This document shows, piece by piece, positions 1 to 8,581 of a DNA stretch of 64,000 nucleotides; position 1 is the stretch's first letter, and the number at the start of each line of letters is the position of its first letter. The notes beneath the pieces were generated by a model. It worked only from the letters and a program-made list of their open reading frames with translations, searched no databases and had not been told where the DNA came from. A program made the position numbers and the translations under genes. This stretch comes from Stenotrophomonas indicatrix (lineage in GTDB: Bacteria > Pseudomonadota > Gammaproteobacteria > Xanthomonadales > Xanthomonadaceae): contig NZ_PEJS01000002.1 in NCBI RefSeq assembly GCF_002750975.1, forward strand, positions 356,093-420,092. The letters run 5' to 3'.

Positions 1-62
1 GTGCACTGCGCGATGCTGCAGCCACGGTAACAACGCCGTTGCATTCCAAGGAAGCCTCAGCA

Positions 63-284
63 ATGAACAAAGACATCATTTCCGGCAAGTGGTCCCAGCT
101 CAAGGGCAAGGCCCAGGCGAAGTGGGGCGATCTGACCAATGACGATTTCGATGTGGCCGAGGGCAATGCCGAATATCTGGCGGGCCGCCTGCAGGAGCGC
201 TATGGCTGGGCCAAGGACCGCGCAGAAACCGAAGTGCGCGATTTCGAGAAAGCGATGCACAAGGATTACCCGGACTACAAGTAA
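63..284 (+). CDS. CsbD family stress-response protein
   Basis: Small soluble protein of 73 residues in the CsbD family (general stress proteins of unknown biochemical activity, YjbJ-like in enterobacteria). It shows the family layout: an N-terminal [20 protein letters not shown] segment, then a GDLT-type turn, an acidic middle and a C-terminal amphipathic helix. The ATG at 63 is preferred over the in-frame TTG at 39 because AAGGAAG lies about 8 bases upstream of it. It is followed by a strong hairpin, so it is probably monocistronic. Family assignment is confident; the molecular role is not known for the family. Confidence 0.9.
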   Translation: MNKDIISGKWSQLKGKAQAKWGDLTNDDFDVAEGNAEYLAGRLQERYGWAKDRAETEVRDFEKAMHKDYPDYK

Positions 285-319
285 CCGGGCGTCGAACGCT
301 CGCGTTATGCCCCCACCGA

Positions 320-349
320 CAACGCCCGCGCCGGAAGGTGCGGGCGTTG
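320..349. terminator. Hairpin terminator between convergent genes
   Basis: A near-perfect 13-bp stem (CAACGCCCGCGCC against GGTGCGGGCGTTG, one G-T pair) with a GGAA loop. It lies between the csbD end and the end of the convergent minus-strand gene. There is no clear T-tract, so intrinsic termination is inferred from the stem and its position. Confidence 0.6.
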
Positions 350-362
350 TGCTGTGTGCAGA

Positions 363-1175
363 TCAACGCGCCGGCGGGTCGGGCACGTAGCGGTTGGGGA
401 AGGCCTGTGGCTGGCGGTCCAGGCGCGAGGGCGAATCGAGCAGGATGCCGCGTGCACGCAGGTTGCGGGCGCTGTCGTAGCGCAGCTGCAGCACCTGTGC
501 CGGGCTGCGGGTGGCGCGTTCGAAATCGGTATCGCGCACCGATGAACTTTCGCGCGCACCATGCCCGGTGCCCAGCGCGGGCGCCTGCGACTTGGCCGAA
601 TAGCCTTCAATGCGGCTGGCGCTGGCGTCGGCCGCCGCCGAGGCTTCGGCCGACGCCGGTGCCGGTGCCGGCCCGGCGCGACCGCGCAGGATCGGCTGCG
701 GACGCGGGTACCAGCGACGCGCTTCCTCGAACACCGCCACGCCGACCACGCCGACGTTGTCCGGGCGGCCGGTGCGGCTGGCATAGCTGCCGCTGGGGCT
801 GCTGAAGACGAACTGGGCCACTTCGTCCTGGGTCTTGCGCCAACCGGTGATGTCGGCGCGCTGGCCAGGGTTGAGCACGTAACCGGTCTGCGAGGGATCG
901 GCGTCTTCACCGGAGATGGCGTTGACCCCGTCCACCGACAGCACCACCAGCACCCGTCGCGTGCTGTCGTTGTACAGGCGCACCGCATAGCGGTGGCCGC
1001 GCTCACCGGCCACCCAGCGCTGGCCGTCGGCCGGGTAGCTGCGCAGCTCGGTGCCGCGGTCGCGGTCGACCAGGGCCACGCGCACCGGGCCGTCCTGCGG
1101 CATCGGCGGGGGCAGCGGAGCCGGGCGGAAGCCGGCCAGGGGCAGGATCAGCAGCAGGGGCAGCAGGCGTTTCAT
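363..1175 (-). CDS. Conserved hypothetical secreted protein
   Basis: Predicted 270-residue protein with an N-terminal signal-like segment (MKRLLPLLLILPLAGFRPAP), suggesting export. There is no lipobox cysteine. The middle (about residues 30-160) looks like a globular beta-rich domain with a GVNAISGEDADPSQTGYVL segment. The C-terminal third is low complexity, rich in Ala, Pro and Ser. I do not recognise a named domain; similar proteins are expected in Xanthomonadaceae. The reading frame stays open antisense to trpS for another kilobase, but the ATG at 1175 before the signal segment is the sensible start. It is convergent with csbD and divergent from trpS. Confidence 0.65.
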   Translation of the reverse strand: MKRLLPLLLILPLAGFRPAPLPPPMPQDGPVRVALVDRDRGTELRSYPADGQRWVAGERGHRYAVRLYNDSTRRVLVVLSVDGVNAISGEDADPSQTGYVLNPGQRADITGWRKTQDEVAQFVFSSPSGSYASRTGRPDNVGVVGVAVFEEARRWYPRPQPILRGRAGPAPAPASAEASAAADASASRIEGYSAKSQAPALGTGHGARESSSVRDTDFERATRSPAQVLQLRYDSARNLRARGILLDSPSRLDRQPQAFPNRYVPDPPAR

Positions 1176-1283
1176 CGGGCGTCTCCAGCGGGGTTGGGTG
1201 AATGAACGCGCCGGAGGCCCTGACGGGGTTGACCGTGTGCACGGTAAACTGGCCGCGTTCATAGAAGGTTCCCGCACGCAGTC

Positions 1284-2576
1284 ATGACGACCCGAGTCCT
1301 TACCGGCATCACCCCCTCCGGCACGCCCCACCTGGGCAACTACGTTGGCGCCATCCGCCCGGCCATTGCGGCCAGCCGCGCGCCGGACATCGAGAGCTTC
1401 TTCTTCCTGGCCGATCTGCACAGCCTGATCAAGTCGCAGGACCCGCAGCGCACCCAGCGCGCGACCCTGGAGATCGCTGCCAGCTGGCTGGCCTGTGGCC
1501 TGGACCCGGAACACGTGTGGTTCTATCGCCAGAGTGACATCCGCGAGACCACCGAGCTGATGTGGTTCCTGACCGCCATCGCCAGCAAGGGCATCCTCAA
1601 CCGCGCCCATGCCTACAAGGCGGCGGTGGACAAGAACCGGGAGGAAGGCCAGGACGAGGACGCAGGTGTCAGCGCCGGCCTGTTCATGTACCCGGTGCTG
1701 ATGGCGGCCGACATCCTGATCTTCAAGGCCAACCAGGTACCGGTGGGCCGTGACCAGATCCAGCACATCGAGATGGCGCGCGACTTCGCCCAGCGCTTCA
1801 ACCATGTGTACGGCAAGGAGTATTTCCCGCTGCCGGACGTGGTGATCGACGAGCAGGTGGCAACCCTGGCGGGCCTGGATGGCCGCAAGATGAGCAAGAG
1901 CTACCACAACACCATTCCGCTGTTCGTGCCGCGCGAGGAGCTGAAGAAGCTGGTGTTCTCGATCCTGACCGACTCGCGTGCCCCTGGCGAGCCGAAGGAC
2001 ACCGAAGGTTCGGCGCTGTTCCAGATGTACCAGGCGTTCGCCACCCCGGAGCAGACCGCTGCCTTCGCCAAGGCCTTCGCCGATGGCATCAGCTGGGGCG
2101 ATGCCAAGCAGCAGCTGTTCGAGCGCATCGACAGCGAACTGTCGCCGCTGCGCGAGCGCTACAACGCGCTGATGGCCGAGCCGGAGAAGATCGAAGCACT
2201 GCTCAAGCGCCGTGGCCAGCAGTTGCGTGAGCAGCTGGCAGCACCGCTGCTGGAAGAACTGCGCCATGCGGTGGGCCTGCGTGATCTGTCCGATGCCGGC
2301 GACATCGCCAGCGAAGATGCCGGTGAAGCCCGCGCCGCTCCCCCGCTGTTCAAGCAGTACCGCGAGAAGGACGGCCGTTTCTACTTCAAGCTCACCGCCG
2401 GTGACGGCACGCTGCTGATCCAGAGCGAAGGCTTCGACTCGCCGCGCGATGCCGGCCAGCTGATCGCCGTGCTGAAGCAGGCCGAGCAGGGTGACCAGCT
2501 GCAGAGTGACCTGTTCAAGCTGGAAGCCGAGGTGGATGCGGTGCTGGCGGCGCTGGCTGTGCTGCGCGCCGACTGA
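1284..2576 (+). CDS. trpS: Tryptophan--tRNA ligase
   Basis: Class I aminoacyl-tRNA synthetase charging tRNA-Trp, cytoplasmic. The HIGH-type motif is HLGN at residues 16-19 and the KMSKS loop is at 202-206, within GLDGRKMSKS. At 430 residues it is longer than the roughly 335-residue E. coli type; the extra C-terminal region after about residue 335 is typical of the long TrpS form annotated in Xanthomonadaceae. The ATG at 1284 gives the usual TRVLTGITPSG start. It is single-gene, with a GTAG-type palindrome pair directly after the stop. Confidence 0.97.
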   Translation: MTTRVLTGITPSGTPHLGNYVGAIRPAIAASRAPDIESFFFLADLHSLIKSQDPQRTQRATLEIAASWLACGLDPEHVWFYRQSDIRETTELMWFLTAIASKGILNRAHAYKAAVDKNREEGQDEDAGVSAGLFMYPVLMAADILIFKANQVPVGRDQIQHIEMARDFAQRFNHVYGKEYFPLPDVVIDEQVATLAGLDGRKMSKSYHNTIPLFVPREELKKLVFSILTDSRAPGEPKDTEGSALFQMYQAFATPEQTAAFAKAFADGISWGDAKQQLFERIDSELSPLRERYNALMAEPEKIEALLKRRGQQLREQLAAPLLEELRHAVGLRDLSDAGDIASEDAGEARAAPPLFKQYREKDGRFYFKLTAGDGTLLIQSEGFDSPRDAGQLIAVLKQAEQGDQLQSDLFKLEAEVDAVLAALAVLRAD

Positions 2577-2579
2577 TCG

Positions 2580-2640
2580 GTAGATGCCGACCTTGGTCGG
2601 CGCTGTTGAGGGCGGAATGCCGGCCAGCGGCCGGCACTAC
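2580..2640. repeat. SMAG-type palindromic repeat pair
   Basis: Two GTAG-headed palindromes face each other. The first is GTAGATGCCGACCTTGGTCG at 2580; the second is in reverse orientation and ends in CTAC at 2640, with a GGCCGCTGGCC core. The two units belong to different sequence subtypes. The GTAG tetranucleotide at the foot of a short stem matches the SMAG repeats described for S. maltophilia. Placed just after trpS it may also end or stabilise that transcript. Confidence 0.8.
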
Positions 2641-2702
2641 CACGGCATTGCACCCATGGCATGATGTCCGCGCGCCTCAGGCGCGATGACATGGAGTCTG
2701 CA

Positions 2703-3005
2703 ATGGCCTGGTTGTCGCTGCTGCTGTTCCTGCCCTGGTTCATTCTGCTGGGCAGCCTGTACTGGCTGTTTCCGCGCCAGCCGCGTACCGCGCGGCGACG
2801 CCTGTTCGATGGCGCTGCGCTGGCATTGGCGCTGGCCCTGAGCATCGTGGCGATGCTGTGGGGCCACCACATCGGTCTGGTACAACCGGGCGCCGGGCCG
2901 ATCTGGCCGCAGGTGCTGGCGGTGCTGTATGCCTATGGCGCGTTCCTGGCGGTGCTGGTACTGGCGCTGCTGCTGCGGCCGCAGTTCGCTTTGCGCTGCA
3001 GCTGA
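2703..3005 (+). CDS. Small inner-membrane hypothetical protein
   Basis: Predicted 100-residue membrane protein with three hydrophobic helices: about residues 3-23 (LSLLLFLPWFILLGSLYWLF), 35-52, and 72-92. The ATG at 2703 is chosen because GGAG lies 6 bases upstream; in-frame ATGs at 2661, 2664 and 2691 would add a charged tail before the first helix. No known domain is recognised. It is bracketed by SMAG-type pairs on both sides and does not form an obvious operon with its neighbours. Confidence 0.6.
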   Translation: MAWLSLLLFLPWFILLGSLYWLFPRQPRTARRRLFDGAALALALALSIVAMLWGHHIGLVQPGAGPIWPQVLAVLYAYGAFLAVLVLALLLRPQFALRCS

Positions 3006-3008
3006 TCG

Positions 3009-3079
3009 GTAGTGCCGGCCGCTGGCCGGCAACTGCATTCAACCGGCTAACCCGGGATTGCCGGCCAGCGGCCGGCACC
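3009..3079. repeat. SMAG-type palindromic repeat pair
   Basis: A forward unit starting GTAGTGCCGGCCGCTGGCC at 3009, and an inverted unit with the same GGCCAGCGGCC core at about 3059-3078. The inverted unit lacks the terminal CTAC. It occupies most of the gap between the small membrane protein and the next hydrolase. Confidence 0.75.
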
Positions 3080-3161
3080 ATCCGACCAAAGCCGCATCGA
3101 TCACGCCATGCCGGCGCGCCTACCATGGGTGTCTGTTCCCGATCCTGCCAGGTGCGCGTCG

Positions 3162-4094
3162 ATGACCGCCGATCCCAGCATCCACACCATCGATACCGGT
3201 TTCCAACGGCCTGACTTCGATGCCGCCTACCTGGTCATCGAAAACGGTCGTGCTGCGTTCGTCGACTGCGGTACCGGCCTGTCGGTACCGGCGATGCTGC
3301 AGGCCCTGGCCGACAACGGGCTGGGCGTGGAGGCGGTGGACTGGCTGCTGCTGACCCACGTGCACCTGGATCATGCCGGTGGCGCTGGCCTGCTGATGCA
3401 GCAGTTGCCCAATGCGCGCGCGGTGCTGCATCCGCGCGGCGCGCCGCACATGATCGATCCGAACCGGTTGATCGCCGGTGCCACGGCCGTTTATGGCGCT
3501 GAGGAAATCGCCCGCAGTTATGGCCGCATCGAAGCGATTCCCGAGCAGCGCGTGGTGGTGGCTGACGACGGCCAGCGCATCGACCTGGCCGGTCGCGAGC
3601 TGGTGCTGCTGCATACCCCGGGGCACGCGCTGCACCACTACTGCGTGTGGGATGCGCGCAGCCGCAGCTGGTTCACCGGCGATACCTTCGGTATCTCCTA
3701 CCGCGAGCTGGACAGCGCGCAGGGCGCTTTCATCTTCCCCACCTCATCGCCGGTGCAGTTCGACCCGGACGCGATGAAGGCGTCGATCCAGCGCATGCTC
3801 GGTTACGCACCGCAGGCGATGTACCTGACCCATTACGGTCGTGTCGAACAGGTCGAAAAGCTGGCCGAGGATCTGTTCGAACAGATCGATGCGATGGCGG
3901 CAATCGGCCGCCAGTGCGATGGTCGCCCCGATCGTCATCGCTGCCTGCTGGCCGCGTTGCAGGCGCTGTACCTGGAGCGTGCACAGCAGCATGGCTGCGC
4001 GCTGGACCAGGCTGCAGTGAGCGAAGTACTGGCGATGGATATCGAACTCAACGCGCAGGGCCTGGCCTGCTGGCTGGACCGTGTATCGCGCTGA
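3162..4094 (+). CDS. MBL-fold metallo-hydrolase
   Basis: Metallo-beta-lactamase superfamily hydrolase, 310 residues. The zinc-binding signature HVHLDHAGG is near residue 65, followed by HTPGHALHH, the GDTFG aspartate segment and a late THYGRVEQ histidine. Together these give the full dinuclear zinc set. The substrate cannot be read from sequence; glyoxalase II-like thioester hydrolases and lactonases share this fold. The ATG at 3162 has AGGTG upstream; an earlier in-frame ATG at 3108 would add a non-family extension. It stands alone between two SMAG-type loci. Confidence 0.85.
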   Translation: MTADPSIHTIDTGFQRPDFDAAYLVIENGRAAFVDCGTGLSVPAMLQALADNGLGVEAVDWLLLTHVHLDHAGGAGLLMQQLPNARAVLHPRGAPHMIDPNRLIAGATAVYGAEEIARSYGRIEAIPEQRVVVADDGQRIDLAGRELVLLHTPGHALHHYCVWDARSRSWFTGDTFGISYRELDSAQGAFIFPTSSPVQFDPDAMKASIQRMLGYAPQAMYLTHYGRVEQVEKLAEDLFEQIDAMAAIGRQCDGRPDRHRCLLAALQALYLERAQQHGCALDQAAVSEVLAMDIELNAQGLACWLDRVSR

Positions 4095-4134
4095 CCTGCG
4101 CACGCCCTGGCGGCGGAGATCCGCTGCGCCCCTG

Positions 4135-4158
4135 GTAGATCCACGCCATGCGTGGATG
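4135..4158. repeat. Single SMAG-type palindrome, ATCCACGC subtype
   Basis: GTAG followed by ATCCACGCCATGCGTGGAT, a perfect short stem. The same subtype recurs at about 12.75, 12.80, 20.03, 47.27 and 47.31 kb. Confidence 0.75.
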
Positions 4159-4234
4159 ACACGGTCCCGGGCCGCGCCGCGATGTCACGACCACGTTACA
4201 CTCTGGTGACTTTCAAGCTAGCCGTGGTGTTGCC

Positions 4235-5896
4235 GTGAACCCGATGCGCGTGTTGCTGCTGTCGTCCTGCCTGTTCGTCGGTGGCCTGGCCCATGCGGCC
4301 AATGACCTGCCCGGCGGCGGCATCGATCCGCAGGCGCTGTCGCGTCATGTGCGCGTGCTGGCATCGGACGAATTCGAAGGCCGCGCACCGGCCACCGAAG
4401 GTGAAGAACGCACCGTGCAGTACCTGATCGAGCAGTTCCGCAGCTACGGCCTGCAGCCGGGTGGCGTGGACGGCAGCTGGGTGCAGCCGGTGCCGCTGGT
4501 GCGTGCGCAGCTGGTCGGCCAGGCCAAGGCCAGTCTTGCCCTGAAGGGCGGCAAGCGCGCGCTGGCCAATGGCGTGGACGTGACCCTGCAGAGCCTGCAG
4601 CCGCGCACGCGCGTGCAGATCAAGGATGCACCGCTGGTGTTCGTCGGCTATGGCATCGATGCGCCCGAGCGCCACTGGAACGACTACAAGGACGTGGACC
4701 TGCACGGCAAGATCGCCGTGATGTTGATCAACGATGCCGATTTTGAAGCCGACGCGCCAGGTGCGTTCGATGGCAAGGCGGTGACCTACTACGGCCGCTG
4801 GACCTACAAGTTCGAGGAAGCCGCGCGCCGGGGTGCCGAAGGCGTGCTGATCGTGCACGAGACCGCACCGGCCGCGTATGGCTGGGCCACGGTGAAGAGT
4901 TCGGGCACCTCGCCGCTGTTCGACATCGAGCGCGGCCAGGCCGAGGCGATGGCCCAGCACACGCCGCTGCGTGGCTGGATGCAGCGTGAGCTGGCCGAAC
5001 AGATCTTTGCCGACGCCGGCCTGGATTTCGATGCAGAGAAGCGCAAGGCGATGAGTGCGGACTTCCGCCCGGTTGCGCTGGACAACGCGAAGCTGAGCGT
5101 CGATTTCGCGCTCAAGCGCGAGCAGGTGGTGACCCGCAACGTGGTGGCCAAGCTGCCCGGCGGCGAGCACGCCGATGAGGCGGTGATCTTCTCGGCGCAC
5201 TGGGATGCCTTCGGCATCGGCCAGGCCGACGCCAAGGGCGACCGCATCCGCCGTGGTGCGATCGACAACGCCACCGGCGTGGCCACCGTGCTGGAACTGG
5301 GCCGGGTGTTCGCCGCCGGCCCGCAGCCGCAGCGCACCCTGTACTTCGTCGCCCTGACCGCCGAAGAGAAGGGCCTGCTGGGCGCCAGCTACTACGCCGC
5401 GCACCCGCTGGCGCCGCTGGACAAGACCGCTGCGGTGCTGAACATCGAGATGTTCAGCCCGGATGGTGCCACCCGTGACATCGCCTCGTGGGGCAAGGGC
5501 CGGGTGTCGCTGGAAGGCGACCTGGAACGCGTGGCCAAGGCCCGTGGCCGCGGCTACAGCCCGGATCCGAACCTTGAAGCCGGCTTCTTCTACCGTGCCG
5601 ACCACTTTGCCTTTGCCCGCCTGGGCGTGCCGGCGATCACCATCGGCCCGGGCCTGGACAAGCTTGAGGGCGGCGTCGAGGCCGGTCGCGCGCTGCGCGA
5701 GAAGTACTTCGCCGACTGCTACCACCAGGCCTGCGATGCATGGACGCCGAGCTGGGATCCGGCGGGCCACGCGGCCGACACCCTGCTGGTCTATGACCTG
5801 GGCGCCGAACTGGCCAACAGCCGTCGCTGGCCGCAGTGGGAGAAGGAATCGGAATTCCACGGCGCCCGCGAGAAGAGCGAAGCCGCCCGCCGGTAA
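4235..5896 (+). CDS. M28 family metallopeptidase, exported
   Basis: Zinc aminopeptidase-type M28 peptidase of 553 residues with a signal peptide (about residues 1-22, ending HAAN). A protease-associated insert lies at about 125-270. Catalytic and metal-binding residues are in SAHWDAFG, DNATGVA, TAEEKGLLGASYY and RADHFAF. The GTG at 4235 is the annotated start; an ATG three codons later is an alternative. It probably acts in the periplasm or outside the cell, trimming peptides. It is monocistronic and followed by a cluster of four palindromic repeats. Confidence 0.9.
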   Translation: MNPMRVLLLSSCLFVGGLAHAANDLPGGGIDPQALSRHVRVLASDEFEGRAPATEGEERTVQYLIEQFRSYGLQPGGVDGSWVQPVPLVRAQLVGQAKASLALKGGKRALANGVDVTLQSLQPRTRVQIKDAPLVFVGYGIDAPERHWNDYKDVDLHGKIAVMLINDADFEADAPGAFDGKAVTYYGRWTYKFEEAARRGAEGVLIVHETAPAAYGWATVKSSGTSPLFDIERGQAEAMAQHTPLRGWMQRELAEQIFADAGLDFDAEKRKAMSADFRPVALDNAKLSVDFALKREQVVTRNVVAKLPGGEHADEAVIFSAHWDAFGIGQADAKGDRIRRGAIDNATGVATVLELGRVFAAGPQPQRTLYFVALTAEEKGLLGASYYAAHPLAPLDKTAAVLNIEMFSPDGATRDIASWGKGRVSLEGDLERVAKARGRGYSPDPNLEAGFFYRADHFAFARLGVPAITIGPGLDKLEGGVEAGRALREKYFADCYHQACDAWTPSWDPAGHAADTLLVYDLGAELANSRRWPQWEKESEFHGAREKSEAARR

Positions 5897-5902
5897 ACGC
5901 AC

Positions 5903-6056
5903 GGCAATGCCGGCCGCTGGCCGGCAACCTTCAAACGCACGGCAATGCCGGCCGCTTGCCGGCAACCTCCAAACGCACGGTAGTGCCGGCCGCTGGCCGG
6001 CAAGCTCATGAACCTTCCGAAAGGATGTGCAGTTGCCGGCCAGCGGCCGGCACTAC
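5903..6056. repeat. Cluster of four SMAG-type palindromes
   Basis: Four copies of the GCCGGCCGCTGGCCGGC-core unit in 150 bp: three in forward orientation spaced about 38 bp, joined by a CAAACGCACGG spacer, then one inverted copy ending CTAC at 6056. Only the third (5980) and fourth carry intact GTAG/CTAC. The second has a changed core base (CGCTTGCC). The regular spacing suggests local tandem duplication. Confidence 0.8.
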
Positions 6057-6074
6057 CGCATCTCCAGCCACGCG

Positions 6075-6103
6075 GCGGCCACCGGCATTGCACCGGTGGC
6101 CGC
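6075..6103 (-). terminator. Hairpin downstream of the MHS permease
   Basis: An 11-bp perfect stem (GCGGCCACCGG against CCGGTGGCCGC) with a 7-base loop, located 17 bases past the stop of the minus-strand permease. No T-tract is visible, so the terminator call is moderate. Confidence 0.5.
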
Positions 6104-6119
6104 GATCACTACGGCGCGT

Positions 6120-7454
6120 TTACTTGCGCGTGCCGTCGAGCCAGTTGGGGCCCTTGTTGGTGAGGAAGAACACATAGACCACCAACGATACCGCGATCGT
6201 CGCGGTGACGTAGATGGCGAACCAGTCCACGTGGCCGGTCTTCAATGCGCCCTGGTACAGCAGCGGCGCGGTGCCGCCGAACAGCGAGTTGGCCAATGCA
6301 TAGCCGAAGCCCACACCCAGTGCACGAATGTGGGTGGGGAACAGCTCTGCCTTCACCACGGCGTTGATGGAGGTGTAGCCGGTGAGGATGACAAAGCCCA
6401 GTGCCAGGGTAAGGAAGGCGAGGGTGGCATCGTGCTGGTGCGGCAGCTGCGTGATCAGGTACCAGCTGTACAGCACGCCGCCCACACCGAAGAACACCAG
6501 CAGGCTCTTGCGGCCGATGATGTCCGACAGCCAGCCGCCGACCGGCTGCAACACCATCAGGAAGGCCAGCACACCCAGGTTGATCAGGGTGCCGGTCATC
6601 GGGTCGTTGCCGGCGAAGGCGCTCTGGATCATCTTCGGGCCGTTCACCGAGTAGGTGTAGAAGGCGATGGTGCCACCGGCGGTGATCAGGAAGCACAGCA
6701 GCAGCGGACGCCACTGGTGCACGAACAGTTCGTACATCGAGCCGGACTTCTTGTCCTTGCCCTCGCGCGCGGCTTCGATGGAGGATTCCGACAGCGACTC
6801 GTCCATGCCACGGCGCAGCCAGAACACGACCACGGCGGCGATGCCACCGATGCCGAAGGCGATGCGCCAGCCCCACTCGGAGATTTCCGGCTTGGCCCAG
6901 AACGTCAGCATCACGAACAGGGTCAGCTGGGCCAGCACATGGCCGCCCACCAGGGTGACGTAGTGGAACGAGGACAGGAAGCCGCGGCGGCCCGGAATGG
7001 CGGCCTCGGACATGTAGGTGGCGCTGGCACCGTACTCGCCACCGGTGGCGAAGCCCTGCAGCAGGCGCGCGAACAGCAGGATGATCGCCGCCCAGATGCC
7101 GATGCTGGCAGCGGTGGGGGTGATGGCGATGATGAACGAGCAGAAGGCCATCAGCGTGACCGACACGGTCAACGCAAGGCGACGGCCATGACGGTCGGCG
7201 AAGCGACCGAAGAACCATGCGCCGATCGGGCGCATCAGGAAGGTCGCGGCGAAGATCGCCCACACGTACAGGGTGGAGTTCTTGTCTTCAGGCGAGAAGA
7301 ACTGCGATTCGAAGTACACGGCGAACACCGAGTACACGTAGACGTCGTACCACTCCACCAGGTTGCCGGCGGAGCCTTTGAGGGTGTTGGAGATGGAACG
7401 CCGCAGGGCGGCGCCGTCGGTGCTGGGGACAGCGGATTGGGACGTAGTGCTCAT
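6120..7454 (-). CDS. kgtP: MHS-family MFS transporter, alpha-ketoglutarate permease-like
   Basis: Inner-membrane proton symporter of the metabolite:H+ symporter branch of the major facilitator superfamily, 444 residues and 12 predicted helices. By eye it tracks E. coli KgtP along its length: GNLVEWYDVYVYS at the start, FLMRPIGAWFFGR and ADRHGRR in the first loop, LLQGFATGGEYGASATYMSE, and a late LFPTHIRALGVGFGYALAN. The ATG at 7454 is used; the frame extends 34 codons upstream without family similarity. Substrate is inferred from family resemblance and could be another dicarboxylate. It is divergent from the EamA gene, sharing a 221-bp promoter region. Confidence 0.82.
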   Translation of the reverse strand: MSTTSQSAVPSTDGAALRRSISNTLKGSAGNLVEWYDVYVYSVFAVYFESQFFSPEDKNSTLYVWAIFAATFLMRPIGAWFFGRFADRHGRRLALTVSVTLMAFCSFIIAITPTAASIGIWAAIILLFARLLQGFATGGEYGASATYMSEAAIPGRRGFLSSFHYVTLVGGHVLAQLTLFVMLTFWAKPEISEWGWRIAFGIGGIAAVVVFWLRRGMDESLSESSIEAAREGKDKKSGSMYELFVHQWRPLLLCFLITAGGTIAFYTYSVNGPKMIQSAFAGNDPMTGTLINLGVLAFLMVLQPVGGWLSDIIGRKSLLVFFGVGGVLYSWYLITQLPHQHDATLAFLTLALGFVILTGYTSINAVVKAELFPTHIRALGVGFGYALANSLFGGTAPLLYQGALKTGHVDWFAIYVTATIAVSLVVYVFFLTNKGPNWLDGTRK

Positions 7455-7675
7455 CCGGGTGGGGATCCTCGATGCGGTGCGTCCATGCGGGAAATTGCGC
7501 TGCCTGGCGCGCGGTGCGCTGCCGGCCAGCCTCCTTGGTACTGCAACCCACGTCAACGCCGGGTGCCGGAAGGGGCGGGCGGGGCATGGATGGATGACAG
7601 CGTGCCACTACATGGGCTGCCGGACCATAACCAAAACGTCCTAAAATCCGTGTTCCCCCAGCTCCCTGGTGCGTC

Positions 7676-8581
7676 ATGTCGGCTCCCCCCGTTCCGTCTG
7701 CGGCTGCCCCACGGGGCGGCCTTGTCGTGCTGGCACTGCTGCTGGTCTACGTGGTCTGGGGCTCGACCTACCTGGGCATCGCCAAGGCCCTGCATGGCGG
7801 CGCGCTGCCACTGACGATGGTCTCCGGCAGCCGGTTCATCATTGCCGGCGGCCTGATGTACCTGGCGCTGCGCCTGTTCTGGAAGATGCCCAGACCCACC
7901 CTGCGGCAGTGGCGCAACCTGGTCATCATGGGCGTGACCATGCTGGTGCTGGGCAACGGCATGGTGGTGCTGGCCGAACGCGAGGTGTCATCCGGCCTGG
8001 CCGCCACCGCGGTGGCCTCGGTGCCGTTGTGGATGGCGCTGTTCTCGGCCCTGCGCGGGCAGCATGCCAGCAAGGGCGAATGGCTGGGCATCGCCGTTGG
8101 CTTCGTCGGCGTGGTCTGGCTCAACGCCGGCAGCAGCCTGACCGCATCGCCCACCGGGCTGGTGCTGCTGCTGATCGCGCCGGTCGGCTGGGCGTTCGGC
8201 TCGGTGTGGGCACGCGGGCAGGACCTGCCGGGGCCGTTCATGACGGCGGCCGGGCAGATGATCTGCGGTGGCGTGCTGCTGGTGCTGATCGGCCTGGTCG
8301 TCGGCGAGCGCCCCACCACCCTGCCCGACAGCGGTGGCCTGCTGGCGATGGCCTACCTGTGCGTGTTCGGTTCGATCGTGGCGTTCACCGCTTACGTCTG
8401 GCTGCTGCAGAACGTGCGCCCGGCGCTGGCCGGCAGCTATGCCTACGTCAATCCGGTGATTGCTGTCCTGTTGGGGGCTGCATTGAATGGTGAACGCTTT
8501 GGTTGGCGCGACTTCCTGGCCATGGCGGTGATACTTCTGGGTGTGGTGGTACTGACGATGGCAAGGACACGCAAGCGATGA
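7676..8581 (+). CDS. yedA: EamA-family exporter, YedA-like
   Basis: Ten-helix inner-membrane transporter of the drug/metabolite exporter superfamily with two EamA repeats, 301 residues. The WGSTYLGIAKAL segment near the N-terminus and the C-terminal SYAYVNPVIAVLLGA helix are characteristic of the YedA subgroup. Its stop overlaps the start of the next gene (ATGA at 8578), so the two transporters are translationally coupled. Export substrate is not known. Confidence 0.85.
   Translation: MSAPPVPSAAAPRGGLVVLALLLVYVVWGSTYLGIAKALHGGALPLTMVSGSRFIIAGGLMYLALRLFWKMPRPTLRQWRNLVIMGVTMLVLGNGMVVLAEREVSSGLAATAVASVPLWMALFSALRGQHASKGEWLGIAVGFVGVVWLNAGSSLTASPTGLVLLLIAPVGWAFGSVWARGQDLPGPFMTAAGQMICGGVLLVLIGLVVGERPTTLPDSGGLLAMAYLCVFGSIVAFTAYVWLLQNVRPALAGSYAYVNPVIAVLLGAALNGERFGWRDFLAMAVILLGVVVLTMARTRKR

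Noticed and set aside
363..2267. 634-codon frame extending the secreted hypothetical across trpS
   Set aside because: The upstream part is antisense to trpS and has no protein-like features; the signal peptide start at 1175 is sufficient.
4196..5965. 589-codon antisense frame over the M28 peptidase
   Set aside because: Shadow of a real coding region; the M28 motifs are on the plus strand.
5903..6056. CRISPR array
   Set aside because: The repeats are themselves palindromic with GTAG heads, mixed orientation and non-unique spacers; no cas genes occur in the window.
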